From: Actinomycetota bacterium
GTDB taxonomy: Bacteria; Actinomycetota; Actinomycetes; Actinomycetales; Microbacteriaceae
DNA: 8,251 bases
Reading direction: 5' to 3'
Assembly: GCA_016870695.1 (NCBI GenBank)
Contig: VGAV01000087.1
Location: 1 to 8,251 of the forward strand
Part shown: positions 1 to 5,331 of the stretch, one piece after another
How positions within the stretch are numbered: position 1 is the first letter of the stretch
Layout of the letters: each line of letters begins with the position of its first letter
Translations under genes and position numbers: made by a program
Notes under the pieces: generated by a model
Told to the model about the DNA's origin: nothing
What the model saw: only the letters and a program-made list of their open reading frames with translations
The model's database searches: none

Positions 1-174
1 GCCTGGCGCTCCGGGACCACCCCGGCCGAGCGCATGGCGAGCTTCGACAAGCAGATCGTCCGCGACTGGCTCGCCGCCCACTGGGACAAGCAGGGGACGC
101 CGCCCGCGCTGCCGGACGACGTCGTGGAGCGGACCCGCGAGCGGTACGCCCGCCTGCTCGACCTCCTGACCTGA
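1..174 (+). CDS. purC: Phosphoribosylaminoimidazole-succinocarboxamide synthase (SAICAR synthetase), C-terminal fragment
   Basis: The 3' end of a gene that begins before the window; frame 1 is open from base 1 to TGA at 172-174 (57 codons). The peptide contains [11 protein letters not shown] followed by [19 protein letters not shown], which matches the conserved C-terminal tail of PurC proteins (the S-F-D-K-Q-x-V-R-D-W-L block and the final E-R-T-R-x-R-Y helix). PurC joins aspartate to the purine intermediate CAIR using ATP, in the cytoplasm. The catalytic ATP-binding part lies outside the window, so activity cannot be judged. The downstream neighbour is a nucleobase permease, separated by a C-rich tract and a palindrome, so co-transcription is possible but not shown. 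Identification rests on recall of the family tail, not on a search. Confidence 0.88.
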   Translation, partial: AWRSGTTPAERMASFDKQIVRDWLAAHWDKQGTPPALPDDVVERTRERYARLLDLLT

Positions 175-199
175 CCCCCGCCCCTCCCCCGCCCCGCCC
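175..199. other. C-rich tract after purC; G-quadruplex-capable on the minus strand
   Basis: Directly after the purC stop the + strand shows C-runs of 5, 4, 5, 4 and 3, each separated by a single base. On the minus strand this is five G-runs with 1-nt loops, which meets the usual G-quadruplex pattern. In RNA from the + strand it would be C-rich and G-poor, the composition Rho prefers. A similar, looser C-rich stretch follows the uraA stop at 1658-1687. Function is inferred only from composition and place. Confidence 0.4.
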
Positions 200-203
200 T
201 CGC

Positions 204-287
204 CGTCGACATCACGCAATCTCGCCGAGAGCACACGGTCGGGAGCGACGGAGCGTGTGCTCTCGCCGGGATCACGTGATCTCGGCG
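204..287. repeat. Imperfect palindromic intergenic element, copy 1
   Basis: Left arm 204-240 and right arm 251-287 are imperfect inverted repeats of 37 nt around a 10-nt loop (241-250). The core 226-237 (CGAGAGCACACG) pairs perfectly over 12 bp with 254-265; over 211-240 versus 251-280 the arms agree at 25 of 30 positions. The right arm contains a perfect 12-bp palindrome, GATCACGTGATC, at 270-281. The arms align without gaps to those of copy 2 (1689-1773). The last base lies 26 nt before the uraA start, so the element could be a purC terminator, part of the uraA leader, or a dispersed REP-like repeat. There is no T-tract, so a classical intrinsic terminator is not supported. Confidence 0.8.
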
Positions 288-302
288 GCATCCATCCCTT
301 GA

Positions 303-309
303 AAAGGAG
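303..309 (+). promoter_or_regulatory. Ribosome binding site that sets the uraA start
   Basis: AAAGGAG ends 4 nt before ATG at 314. This strong Shine-Dalgarno match argues for the 314 start over in-frame starts further upstream (for example at 257), which would lie inside the palindrome and add a peptide unlike NCS2 N-termini. Confidence 0.85.
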
Positions 310-313
310 CCCC

Positions 314-1651
314 ATGTTCTCGTGGAAGCTGCACGGCGACGGCCGGACCGTCGAGCCCGGGGCCGTCGTCGGCCCGTCCGAACGGCTGAACTGGGGCGCG
401 ACCGTCGCCATCGGCCTGCAGCACGTCATCGCCATGTTCGGCGCGACCTTCCTCGTCCCCGTCCTCACCGGCTTCCCGGTCTCGACGACGCTGCTGTTCT
501 CGGGCGTGGGCACCCTGCTCTTCCTGCTGGTGACGAAGAACCGCCTCCCCAGCTACCTCGGCTCGTCGTTCGCGTTCATCGCCCCGGTCACCGCGGCCAC
601 CGCGACCGCCGGCATGGGCTCGGCGCTCGCCGGCATCGTCGCCGTGGGCGTGCTGCTCGCGGCCATCGGCGTGCTCGTGCAGTTCGTCGGCCTGCAGTGG
701 GTCGACCGCGTGATGCCGCCCGTCGTCGCGGGGGCCATCGTCGCGCTCATCGGCTTCAACCTCGCACCGGTGGCGTGGCAGAGCTTCCAGCAGCAGCCGC
801 TGCCCGGCACGATCACCCTCGTCGCCGTCATCCTGTTCAGCGTGCTGTTCCGCGGCTTCCTCGGGCGCATCTCGATCTTCCTCGGCGTCATCGTCGGCTA
901 CGGCGCGACCGTGCTGCTGCAGCTCACCACCGGGGAGCAGCTCATCGACTTCGCCGCCGTCGGCGCGGCCCCGTGGCTCGGGCTGCCGACCTTCGAGGTG
1001 CCGAACTTCGCCTCGCCCCGCACCTGGTCGGTCATCGCCATGTTCCTCCCGGTGGTGCTCGTGCTCGTCGCCGAGAACGTCGGTCACGTCCGCGGCGTCG
1101 CGGCGATGACGGATGCCACGGTGAACCGCTCCACCGGACGCGCGCTCATCGCGGACGGCGCGGCCACCACCCTCGCGGGCGCGTTCGGCGGATCGGGCAC
1201 GACGACGTACGGCGAGAACATCGGCGTGATGGCCGCGACCCGCGTGTACTCGACGGCGGTCTACTGGATCGCCGGTCTGACCGCGATCCTGCTGAGCCTG
1301 TCGCCGAAGGTCGGCGCCGTGTTCAACACCATCCCGCCGGGCGTCCTCGGCGGCGTGACCACCGCGCTGTACGGCCTCATCGGGATCATCGGCATCAAGA
1401 TCTGGGTGGACAACCGCGTCGACTTCTCGCGCCCGGTCAACCAGTACACCGGCGCCGTCGCCCTCGTCCTCGCGATCGCCGGTTTCTCGATGCAGTGGGG
1501 CGACTTCCAGCTGGGCGCGATCGTGCTCGGCTCCGTCGCGGCCCTCGTCATCTACCACCTCGGCAACGCGATCGCCCGCGCCCGCCGGACCGGTGCCGAC
1601 GACGGCGGGCCCATCCCCGCGGTCGGCCCCCTGGGCGGCGACCCGCGCTAG
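314..1651 (+). CDS. uraA: Uracil permease, NCS2 (nucleobase:cation symporter-2) family
   Basis: A 445-residue inner-membrane permease, the usual length for UraA/PyrP proteins, which import uracil with protons. The sequence is strongly hydrophobic with many membrane segments. Family marks: GLQHVIAMFGAT at about residues 34-45, AENVGH at 253-258 and TTTYGENIGVMAATRVYST at 296-314. Glu254 (AEN) and Glu301 (YGEN) correspond in context to the two substrate-contacting glutamates of E. coli UraA; the YGEN-IGV form points to uracil/thymine carriers rather than purine carriers, which usually have a Q-N motif there. The N-terminal W-x-x-HGDGR stretch is also typical of uracil permeases. The C-terminus ends in a polar Gly/Pro-rich tail. 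It is flanked by two related palindromes. Its neighbour purC suggests a nucleotide theme, but no purine specificity should be read from this. No clear promoter was found upstream. Confidence 0.85.
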   Translation: MFSWKLHGDGRTVEPGAVVGPSERLNWGATVAIGLQHVIAMFGATFLVPVLTGFPVSTTLLFSGVGTLLFLLVTKNRLPSYLGSSFAFIAPVTAATATAGMGSALAGIVAVGVLLAAIGVLVQFVGLQWVDRVMPPVVAGAIVALIGFNLAPVAWQSFQQQPLPGTITLVAVILFSVLFRGFLGRISIFLGVIVGYGATVLLQLTTGEQLIDFAAVGAAPWLGLPTFEVPNFASPRTWSVIAMFLPVVLVLVAENVGHVRGVAAMTDATVNRSTGRALIADGAATTLAGAFGGSGTTTYGENIGVMAATRVYSTAVYWIAGLTAILLSLSPKVGAVFNTIPPGVLGGVTTALYGLIGIIGIKIWVDNRVDFSRPVNQYTGAVALVLAIAGFSMQWGDFQLGAIVLGSVAALVIYHLGNAIARARRTGADDGGPIPAVGPLGGDPR

Positions 1652-1657
1652 CGGCAT

Positions 1658-1687
1658 CCCCTTCCCCTCCCGCCGGTCCGCCCGCCC
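1658..1687. other. C-rich tract after uraA
   Basis: Starting 6 nt after the uraA stop, the + strand carries C-runs of 4, 4, 3, 3 and 3 in a G-poor, nearly A-free context, placed between the stop codon and palindrome copy 2. It repeats the order seen after purC. On the minus strand the G-runs are less regular than in the first tract, with one long loop. A Rho-loading role is a guess from composition. Confidence 0.3.
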
Positions 1688-1688
1688 G

Positions 1689-1773
1689 CGCCGAGATCGC
1701 ACGTTCGGCGCGAACGCACACGCTCCTGCCCCACCGGACCGTGTGCTCTCGAACCGAACGTGTGATCTCGGCG
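1689..1773. repeat. Imperfect palindromic intergenic element, copy 2 (inverted relative to copy 1)
   Basis: Left arm 1689-1725 and right arm 1737-1773 (37 nt each) match as inverted repeats at 31 of 37 positions around an 11-nt loop (1726-1736). Outer arm consensus is CGCCGAGATCRCACGTTCGG and the inner part is CGAGAGCACACG. All four arms of the two copies align without gaps. In copy 1 the left arm ends GGTC at the loop and the right arm, reverse-complemented, ends GCTC. In copy 2 the order is swapped, so the copies lie in opposite orientation on either side of uraA. It follows the uraA stop by 37 nt and precedes the operon promoter by about 50 nt. It may terminate uraA transcription or be a dispersed REP-like element. 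Confidence 0.8.
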
Positions 1774-1822
1774 GAGGAGGGGGGCGGAGGGATGCCATGG
1801 GGCACCGTTGCACGACCGTTAC

Positions 1823-1852
1823 TTGACAGCGGGGGACGGCAGACCTCACACT
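1823..1852 (+). promoter_or_regulatory. Candidate sigma-70-type promoter of the sugar operon
   Basis: A perfect -35 hexamer TTGACA at 1823-1828 is followed after 18 nt by a weak -10 candidate CACACT at 1847-1852, or TCACAC with a 17-nt spacer. Transcription would then start at about 1858-1860, just before the two LacI-type operators. The -35 is convincing; the -10 is poor. Confidence 0.5.
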
Positions 1853-1862
1853 GATCTCGGTC

Positions 1863-1884
1863 GCTGATAAATCGGTTTATCAGC
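1863..1884. promoter_or_regulatory. LacI-family operator O1
   Basis: A perfect 9-bp inverted repeat, GCTGATAAA (1863-1871) and TTTATCAGC (1876-1884), surrounds TCGG. The dyad centre falls between C1873 and G1874, giving the central CG typical of LacI-family operators. The A/T-rich arms stand out in very GC-rich DNA. It lies just downstream of the predicted transcription start and 36 bp before the LacI-family gene, so it probably serves autorepression of the whole operon. Confidence 0.75.
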
Positions 1885-1886
1885 CA

Positions 1887-1902
1887 GGTAAATCGATTAT
1901 CC
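1887..1902. promoter_or_regulatory. LacI-family operator O2 (weaker half-match)
   Basis: GGTAAATCGATTATCC is symmetric around a central CG at 1894/1895, with 6 of 8 arm positions matching and the same AAATCG core as O1. Its centre is 21 bp from the O1 centre, about two turns of the helix, so two dimers could sit on the same DNA face. It ends 4 nt before the Shine-Dalgarno sequence of the regulator gene. Confidence 0.55.
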
Positions 1903-1905
1903 AAT

Positions 1906-1911
1906 GAGGGG
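1906..1911 (+). promoter_or_regulatory. Ribosome binding site that sets the regulator start
   Basis: GAGGGG lies 8 nt before ATG at 1920. A GTG at 1911 is in frame but overlaps this site and would have no properly spaced Shine-Dalgarno sequence, so the ATG is preferred. Confidence 0.6.
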
Positions 1912-1919
1912 TGAGACGG

Positions 1920-2972
1920 ATGGCCCGAGTACGCATCGCCGACGTCGCGCGAGCAGCGGGAGTGTCCCCCGCAACCGTCTCCCTCGTGCTGAACGACGCC
2001 GAGTCCCGCATCTCGAGCGAGACCAAGGACCGTGTCCGCCGCGTCGCCGACGAGGTCGGCTACTCCCCCAACCCGATCGCCCGCAGCCTCCGCACCCGCG
2101 TGACCGGCACGATCGGCCTCGTCTCGGACCGGATCGCCACGACCCCGTTCGCCGGCCGCATGCTCGCCGGAGCCCAGGAGGTCGCCCGCGAGAACAGCCG
2201 CCTCGTCATCCTGGTCGACACCGACGGGCACCCCGAGATCGAGTCGGACGCCATCTCCACGCTCGTCAACCACCGCGTCGACGGCATGGTCTACGCCTCC
2301 ATGTACCACCGGGTCATCCCCGCGCCCGCGGGCCTGCCCGCCGGAACGGTGTTCCTGGACTGCCGTCCCGAGAACGGCGGCTACCCGGCCGTCGTCCCCG
2401 ACGACTACGCCGGCGGCCGCGCGGCCGCGCAGGAGCTCGTCGATGCCGGCCACCAGCGCATCGCTTACATCGACGACGGCGACGACGACCGTCCGATTGC
2501 GGCGCAGCTGCGTCTCGAGGGCTACCGCGACGTCCTCGTCGAGGCCGGCATCACCCCCGACCCCGCGCTGCGCGTGTTCGCCCAGACCTCCGCGGCCGGC
2601 GGCCAGGCGGCGATCGCCGGACTCATGAGCCTTCCCGAGGAGCAGCGCCCCACCGGCGTCTTCGCCTTCAACGACCGCATCGCGGCCGGTGTCGTCATGT
2701 GGGCGCACCGTCACGGCCTCCGGATCCCCGAGGACCTGTCGGTGGTCGGCTACGACGACCAGCAGCTCATCGCGGCGGAGCTGGACCCACCGCTCACCAC
2801 CGTCTCGCTCCCTCACGCGGCCATGGGCCGCTGGGCCATGGAGGTCGCCCTCGGCCTCCGCGAGGCGTCCTCCGACTCCCCCCACCTCATGGACTGCCCG
2901 ATCGTTCGTCGGGCTTCCGTCGGCCCTCCCGCGCTCCTCGGCAGCGCGCGGGACTCCAGGACCACGGACTGA
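1920..2972 (+). CDS. LacI-family transcriptional regulator of the sugar operon
   Basis: A 350-residue protein of normal LacI-family length. Residues 6-25 (IADVARAAGVSPATVSLVLN) form the helix-turn-helix, with SPATVS in the recognition helix. YSPNPIARSLRT at 48-59 is the hinge helix, whose Leu57 would wedge into a central CpG. Residues from about 63 to 340 form the periplasmic-binding-protein-like effector domain: TIGLVSD at the first strand, HRVDGMV at about 118-124, GVFAFNDRIAAG at 246-257, and EDLSVVGYDD at 271-280 followed by PLTTVSLP. It is the first gene of the operon and sits directly behind two central-CG operators, so it very likely represses itself and the genes after it. The effector is unknown; a fructose-containing sugar or sugar phosphate is inferred from the neighbours. 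The gap to the next gene is 62 nt, with no promoter seen. Confidence 0.93.
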   Translation: MARVRIADVARAAGVSPATVSLVLNDAESRISSETKDRVRRVADEVGYSPNPIARSLRTRVTGTIGLVSDRIATTPFAGRMLAGAQEVARENSRLVILVDTDGHPEIESDAISTLVNHRVDGMVYASMYHRVIPAPAGLPAGTVFLDCRPENGGYPAVVPDDYAGGRAAAQELVDAGHQRIAYIDDGDDDRPIAAQLRLEGYRDVLVEAGITPDPALRVFAQTSAAGGQAAIAGLMSLPEEQRPTGVFAFNDRIAAGVVMWAHRHGLRIPEDLSVVGYDDQQLIAAELDPPLTTVSLPHAAMGRWAMEVALGLREASSDSPHLMDCPIVRRASVGPPALLGSARDSRTTD

Positions 2973-2997
2973 CGCCGCCCACGCGGCCCCTCACGAT

Positions 2998-3015
2998 GGC
3001 GACAGCGATGTCGCC
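2998..3015 (+). other. Small intercistronic hairpin before the binding-protein gene
   Basis: GGCGAC (2998-3003) and GTCGCC (3010-3015) form a perfect 6-bp inverted repeat with a 6-nt loop, 19 nt before the next start codon and 8 nt before its Shine-Dalgarno sequence. In GC-rich DNA such a stem can arise by chance. A processing or mRNA-stability role is possible but weakly supported. Confidence 0.3.
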
Positions 3016-3034
3016 GCACACCGAAAGGAACACG

Positions 3035-4327
3035 ATGAAGAAGTCCTTCATCCCGCTCGCCGCCACGGGCGTCGCTGCCGCGCTGGTGCTGACCGGCTGC
3101 GGTCAGGCCGGTCAGGGCGGTGCCACCACCGAGGACGGCAAGACCGTGCTGACGATGTGGACGCACTCCGCGGGCAACCCCGCCGAGCTCGCCGTCTACG
3201 AGAAGATCATCAGCGACTTCAACGCCTCGCAGGACACCTACATGGTCAAGACCGAGTCGTTCCCGCAGGGCGCGTACAACGACGCGATCGTGGCGGCGGC
3301 CGCCTCCGGCGACCTCCCCTGCCTGCTCGACCTCGACGGCCCGATCATGCCGAACTGGGCGTGGGCCGACTACCTGCAGCCGCTGAACATCTCCACCGAC
3401 ATCACCGACAAGCTGCTCCCCACCGCGGTCGGCACCTACGACGGCGAGATCTACTCGGCCGGGTACTGGGACGCCGCCCTCGGCATCTTCGCCCGCAAGT
3501 CGGTCCTGGATGCCAACGGCATCCGCATCCCGTCCATCGAGGAGCCCTGGGACGAGGCGGAGTTCGACGCCGCCCTCGCCACGCTGAAGGCCGCCGGCTA
3601 CGAGACCCCGATCGACATCGGCGCCGAGGACAAGGGCGAGTGGTGGCCCTACGCCTACTCCCCCTTCCTGCAGAGCTTCGGCGGCGACCTCATCGACCGC
3701 GACACCATGCTCTCCGCGGAGGGCGCCCTGAACGGTCCGGATGCCGTGAAGTTCGGCGAGTGGTTCCAGAAGCTGTTCACCGACGGGTACGCGAACAGCG
3801 GCGGCACGGTGGGCAACCAGGAGTTCGTCGACGGCACGGTCGCCCTCAGCTACACGGGCGTCTGGAACGGTCTCGCCGCGGTGGACGCCGTCGGCGACGA
3901 CCTGCTGATCCTCCCGCCGCCGGACCTCGGCAACGGGCCCAAGATCGGCGGCGGCTCGTGGCAGTGGGGCATCTCGTCCTCGTGCAACGACGCGGACGGC
4001 GCCCGCGAGTACCTCGAGTTCAGCTTCAACGACGAGTACATCACCCAGTTCGCCGACGAGCAGCTCGTCATCCCGGCCACCGAGGCCGCGACCGAGGCGT
4101 CGAAGTACTTCAACTCCACCGACGGCGCGCTGCGTCCGTTCGCGGAGTTCTCGAAGGAGTACGCGGTGCTGCGTCCCGAGACCCCCGCGTACGCGGTGAT
4201 CTCGACCACGTTCGAGACCGCGGCCAAGGACATCATGAACGGCGCCGACGTGCAGTCGGCCCTGGATGCCGCGGTCACCGAGATCGACACCAACATCGAG
4301 TCCAACGACGGCTACGGCGCGAACTGA
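3035..4327 (+). CDS. Carbohydrate ABC transporter substrate-binding lipoprotein (CUT1 type)
   Basis: A 430-residue solute-binding protein. The start at 3035 is set by AAAGGA at 3024-3029, 5 nt upstream. The N-terminus MKKSFIPLAATG is a basic, then hydrophobic signal peptide ending in the lipobox L19-T20-G21-C22, so the mature protein should be lipid-anchored at Cys22 on the outer face of the membrane. LTMWTHSAGNPAELAVYEKI at 39-58 is the first strand and helix of the family 1 sugar-binding fold. LPCLLDLDGPIMPNWAWADY at 94-113 is the typical hinge and ligand-cleft region with Trp108 and Trp110, and SYTGVW at 272-277 is another common cleft motif. Two further cysteines, Cys96 and Cys317, could pair in the exported protein. 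It should bind the saccharide and deliver it to the two permeases encoded next. A fructose-containing oligosaccharide or sucrose is inferred from the kinase and glycosidase. Confidence 0.9.
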   Translation: MKKSFIPLAATGVAAALVLTGCGQAGQGGATTEDGKTVLTMWTHSAGNPAELAVYEKIISDFNASQDTYMVKTESFPQGAYNDAIVAAAASGDLPCLLDLDGPIMPNWAWADYLQPLNISTDITDKLLPTAVGTYDGEIYSAGYWDAALGIFARKSVLDANGIRIPSIEEPWDEAEFDAALATLKAAGYETPIDIGAEDKGEWWPYAYSPFLQSFGGDLIDRDTMLSAEGALNGPDAVKFGEWFQKLFTDGYANSGGTVGNQEFVDGTVALSYTGVWNGLAAVDAVGDDLLILPPPDLGNGPKIGGGSWQWGISSSCNDADGAREYLEFSFNDEYITQFADEQLVIPATEAATEASKYFNSTDGALRPFAEFSKEYAVLRPETPAYAVISTTFETAAKDIMNGADVQSALDAAVTEIDTNIESNDGYGAN

Positions 4328-4337
4328 CGCCGCGTCA

Positions 4338-4367
4338 GCGGTGGGGGCCCGCCCGGGTCCCCACCGC
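4338..4367 (+). promoter_or_regulatory. Strong stem-loop between binding-protein and permease genes
   Basis: GCGGTGGGG (4338-4346) pairs perfectly with CCCCACCGC (4359-4367). The stem continues with one G-U pair and three C-G pairs to a 4-nt GCCC loop, about 13 bp in all. No T-run follows, so full termination is unlikely. It starts 11 nt after the binding-protein stop and ends 21 nt before the next start. By analogy with malE-malF type operons, it probably protects the upstream message or slows transcription, giving more binding protein than permease. Confidence 0.7.
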
Positions 4368-4388
4368 ACCCCGCGAAAGAAGAACCTG

Positions 4389-5330
4389 ATGACCGTGTCA
4401 CCTCCGGTCGCCGCGGCGGAGCAGCCGCGTCGATCCCTGAGCCGCTTCCGCTCCGCGCGCGGCCGCGAGACGTGGGCGGGCCTGGCGATGATGGCGCCCG
4501 CCGCCGTCCTCCTCCTGCTCTTCCTCATCGTCCCGGTGCTGCTGGCGTTCACTCTGTCGTTCACGAACGCCCGCCTCATCTCCCCGAACCCCCCGCGGTT
4601 CGTCGGGCTCGACAACTTCCTCCGGGCCTTCACCGCCGACCCGGTCTTCCTGCAGTCGGCGCTCAACACCTTCCTGTTCGCCTTGGTGGTCGTCCCGGTG
4701 CAGGCCGGCCTCGGCCTCTTCCTGGCGATCCTCGTCAACCAGCGCCTGCGCGGCACGACGTTCTTCCGCGTGGTGTTCTTCGTCCCCGTCGTGACCTCGA
4801 TCGTCGTCGTGTCGATCCTCTGGCGCTTCATGTACCAGAGCGACGGCCTGATCAACTCGATGATCGACACGCTCACGCTCGGCGCCCTGCAGGGCGCGGA
4901 CTGGCTGAACGATCCGAGCACCGCCCTCGGCGCGATCATCGTGCTGTCGATCTGGCAGGCCGTGGGCTTCCATATGATCATCTGGCTCGCCGGGCTGCAG
5001 ACCATCCCCGAGGAGCTCTACGAGGCGGCACGGATGGACGGGGCGAGCCGCTGGCGCCAGTTCACCAACGTCACCTGGCCGGGCCTGCGCCCCACCATGG
5101 TCTTCGTCCTCGTGACGATCACCATCGCCGCCCTCGGGCTGTTCGTCCAGGTCGACGTCATGACGCAGGGCGGCCCGCTCAACTCGACCTCCACGGTCGT
5201 GTTCCACGCGGTGCGCAAGGGCTACGAGCAGCAGGAGATCGGCTACGCCGCCGCCATCTCGCTCCTGTTCTTCGTCGCCGTGCTGATCATCGCCCTCATC
5301 CAGCGCTGGCTCACCCGAGAGAAGAACTGA
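4389..5330 (+). CDS. Carbohydrate ABC transporter permease 1 (MalF/UgpA-like, CUT1)
   Basis: A 313-residue inner-membrane protein, the usual size for CUT1 permeases. The cytoplasmic N-terminus of about 30 residues is Arg-rich, followed by six predicted membrane segments starting at about residue 31 (GLAMMAPAAVLLLLFLIVPV). The EAA loop that contacts the ATPase is seen at ELYEAARMDGASRWRQFTNV (209-228), with E212, A213, A214 and Gly218. VGLDNFLRAF at 72-81 is the common element after the first segment, and MTQGGPLNST at 258-267 is typical of MalF-type subunits before the last segments. The ATG at 4389 has only a poor purine-rich Shine-Dalgarno sequence (GAAAGAAG at about 4375-4382). It lies 61 nt after the binding-protein stop, behind a strong stem-loop. 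It should form a heterodimer with the next permease. Sugar specificity cannot be read from the sequence. Confidence 0.92.
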   Translation: MTVSPPVAAAEQPRRSLSRFRSARGRETWAGLAMMAPAAVLLLLFLIVPVLLAFTLSFTNARLISPNPPRFVGLDNFLRAFTADPVFLQSALNTFLFALVVVPVQAGLGLFLAILVNQRLRGTTFFRVVFFVPVVTSIVVVSILWRFMYQSDGLINSMIDTLTLGALQGADWLNDPSTALGAIIVLSIWQAVGFHMIIWLAGLQTIPEELYEAARMDGASRWRQFTNVTWPGLRPTMVFVLVTITIAALGLFVQVDVMTQGGPLNSTSTVVFHAVRKGYEQQEIGYAAAISLLFFVAVLIIALIQRWLTREKN

Positions 5331-5331
5331 C

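Noticed and set aside
204..287. Purine-repressor or riboswitch control of uraA
   Set aside because: The element matches copy 2 near an unrelated sugar operon, and no known riboswitch core or PurR/PyrR pattern could be recognised.
257..313. Upstream in-frame start giving a 464-residue permease
   Set aside because: It would begin inside the palindrome, adds residues unlike the family N-terminus, and lacks a ribosome site, whereas AAAGGAG fits ATG 314.
1774..1790. G-rich stretch on the + strand as a G-quadruplex
   Set aside because: Most runs are only two G long; three or more G in four runs with short loops are not present.
272..1849. Long minus-strand open frame (525 codons) opposite uraA
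   Set aside because: Its translation is Arg/Asp/Gly/His-rich low-complexity sequence with no domain, a typical shadow of a GC-rich gene. The + strand frame has clear NCS2 motifs and a strong ribosome site.
1904..4327. Single + strand open frame of 807 codons that would fuse a regulator-region peptide to the sugar-binding protein
   Set aside because: The first 377 codons are out of frame with the LacI-family gene and Arg/Pro-rich. The real start is ATG 3035 with a Shine-Dalgarno sequence and a lipoprotein signal peptide.
4338..4367. Intrinsic terminator ending transcription after the binding-protein gene
   Set aside because: There is no T-run after the stem and no promoter before permease 1, so the permease genes need read-through. 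An mRNA-stability or attenuation role fits better.
2813..5005. Long minus-strand open frame (730 codons) opposite the binding protein and permease 1
   Set aside because: It crosses two well-supported + strand genes and their intergenic stem-loop, and its composition is that of an antisense shadow. No family motif was seen.
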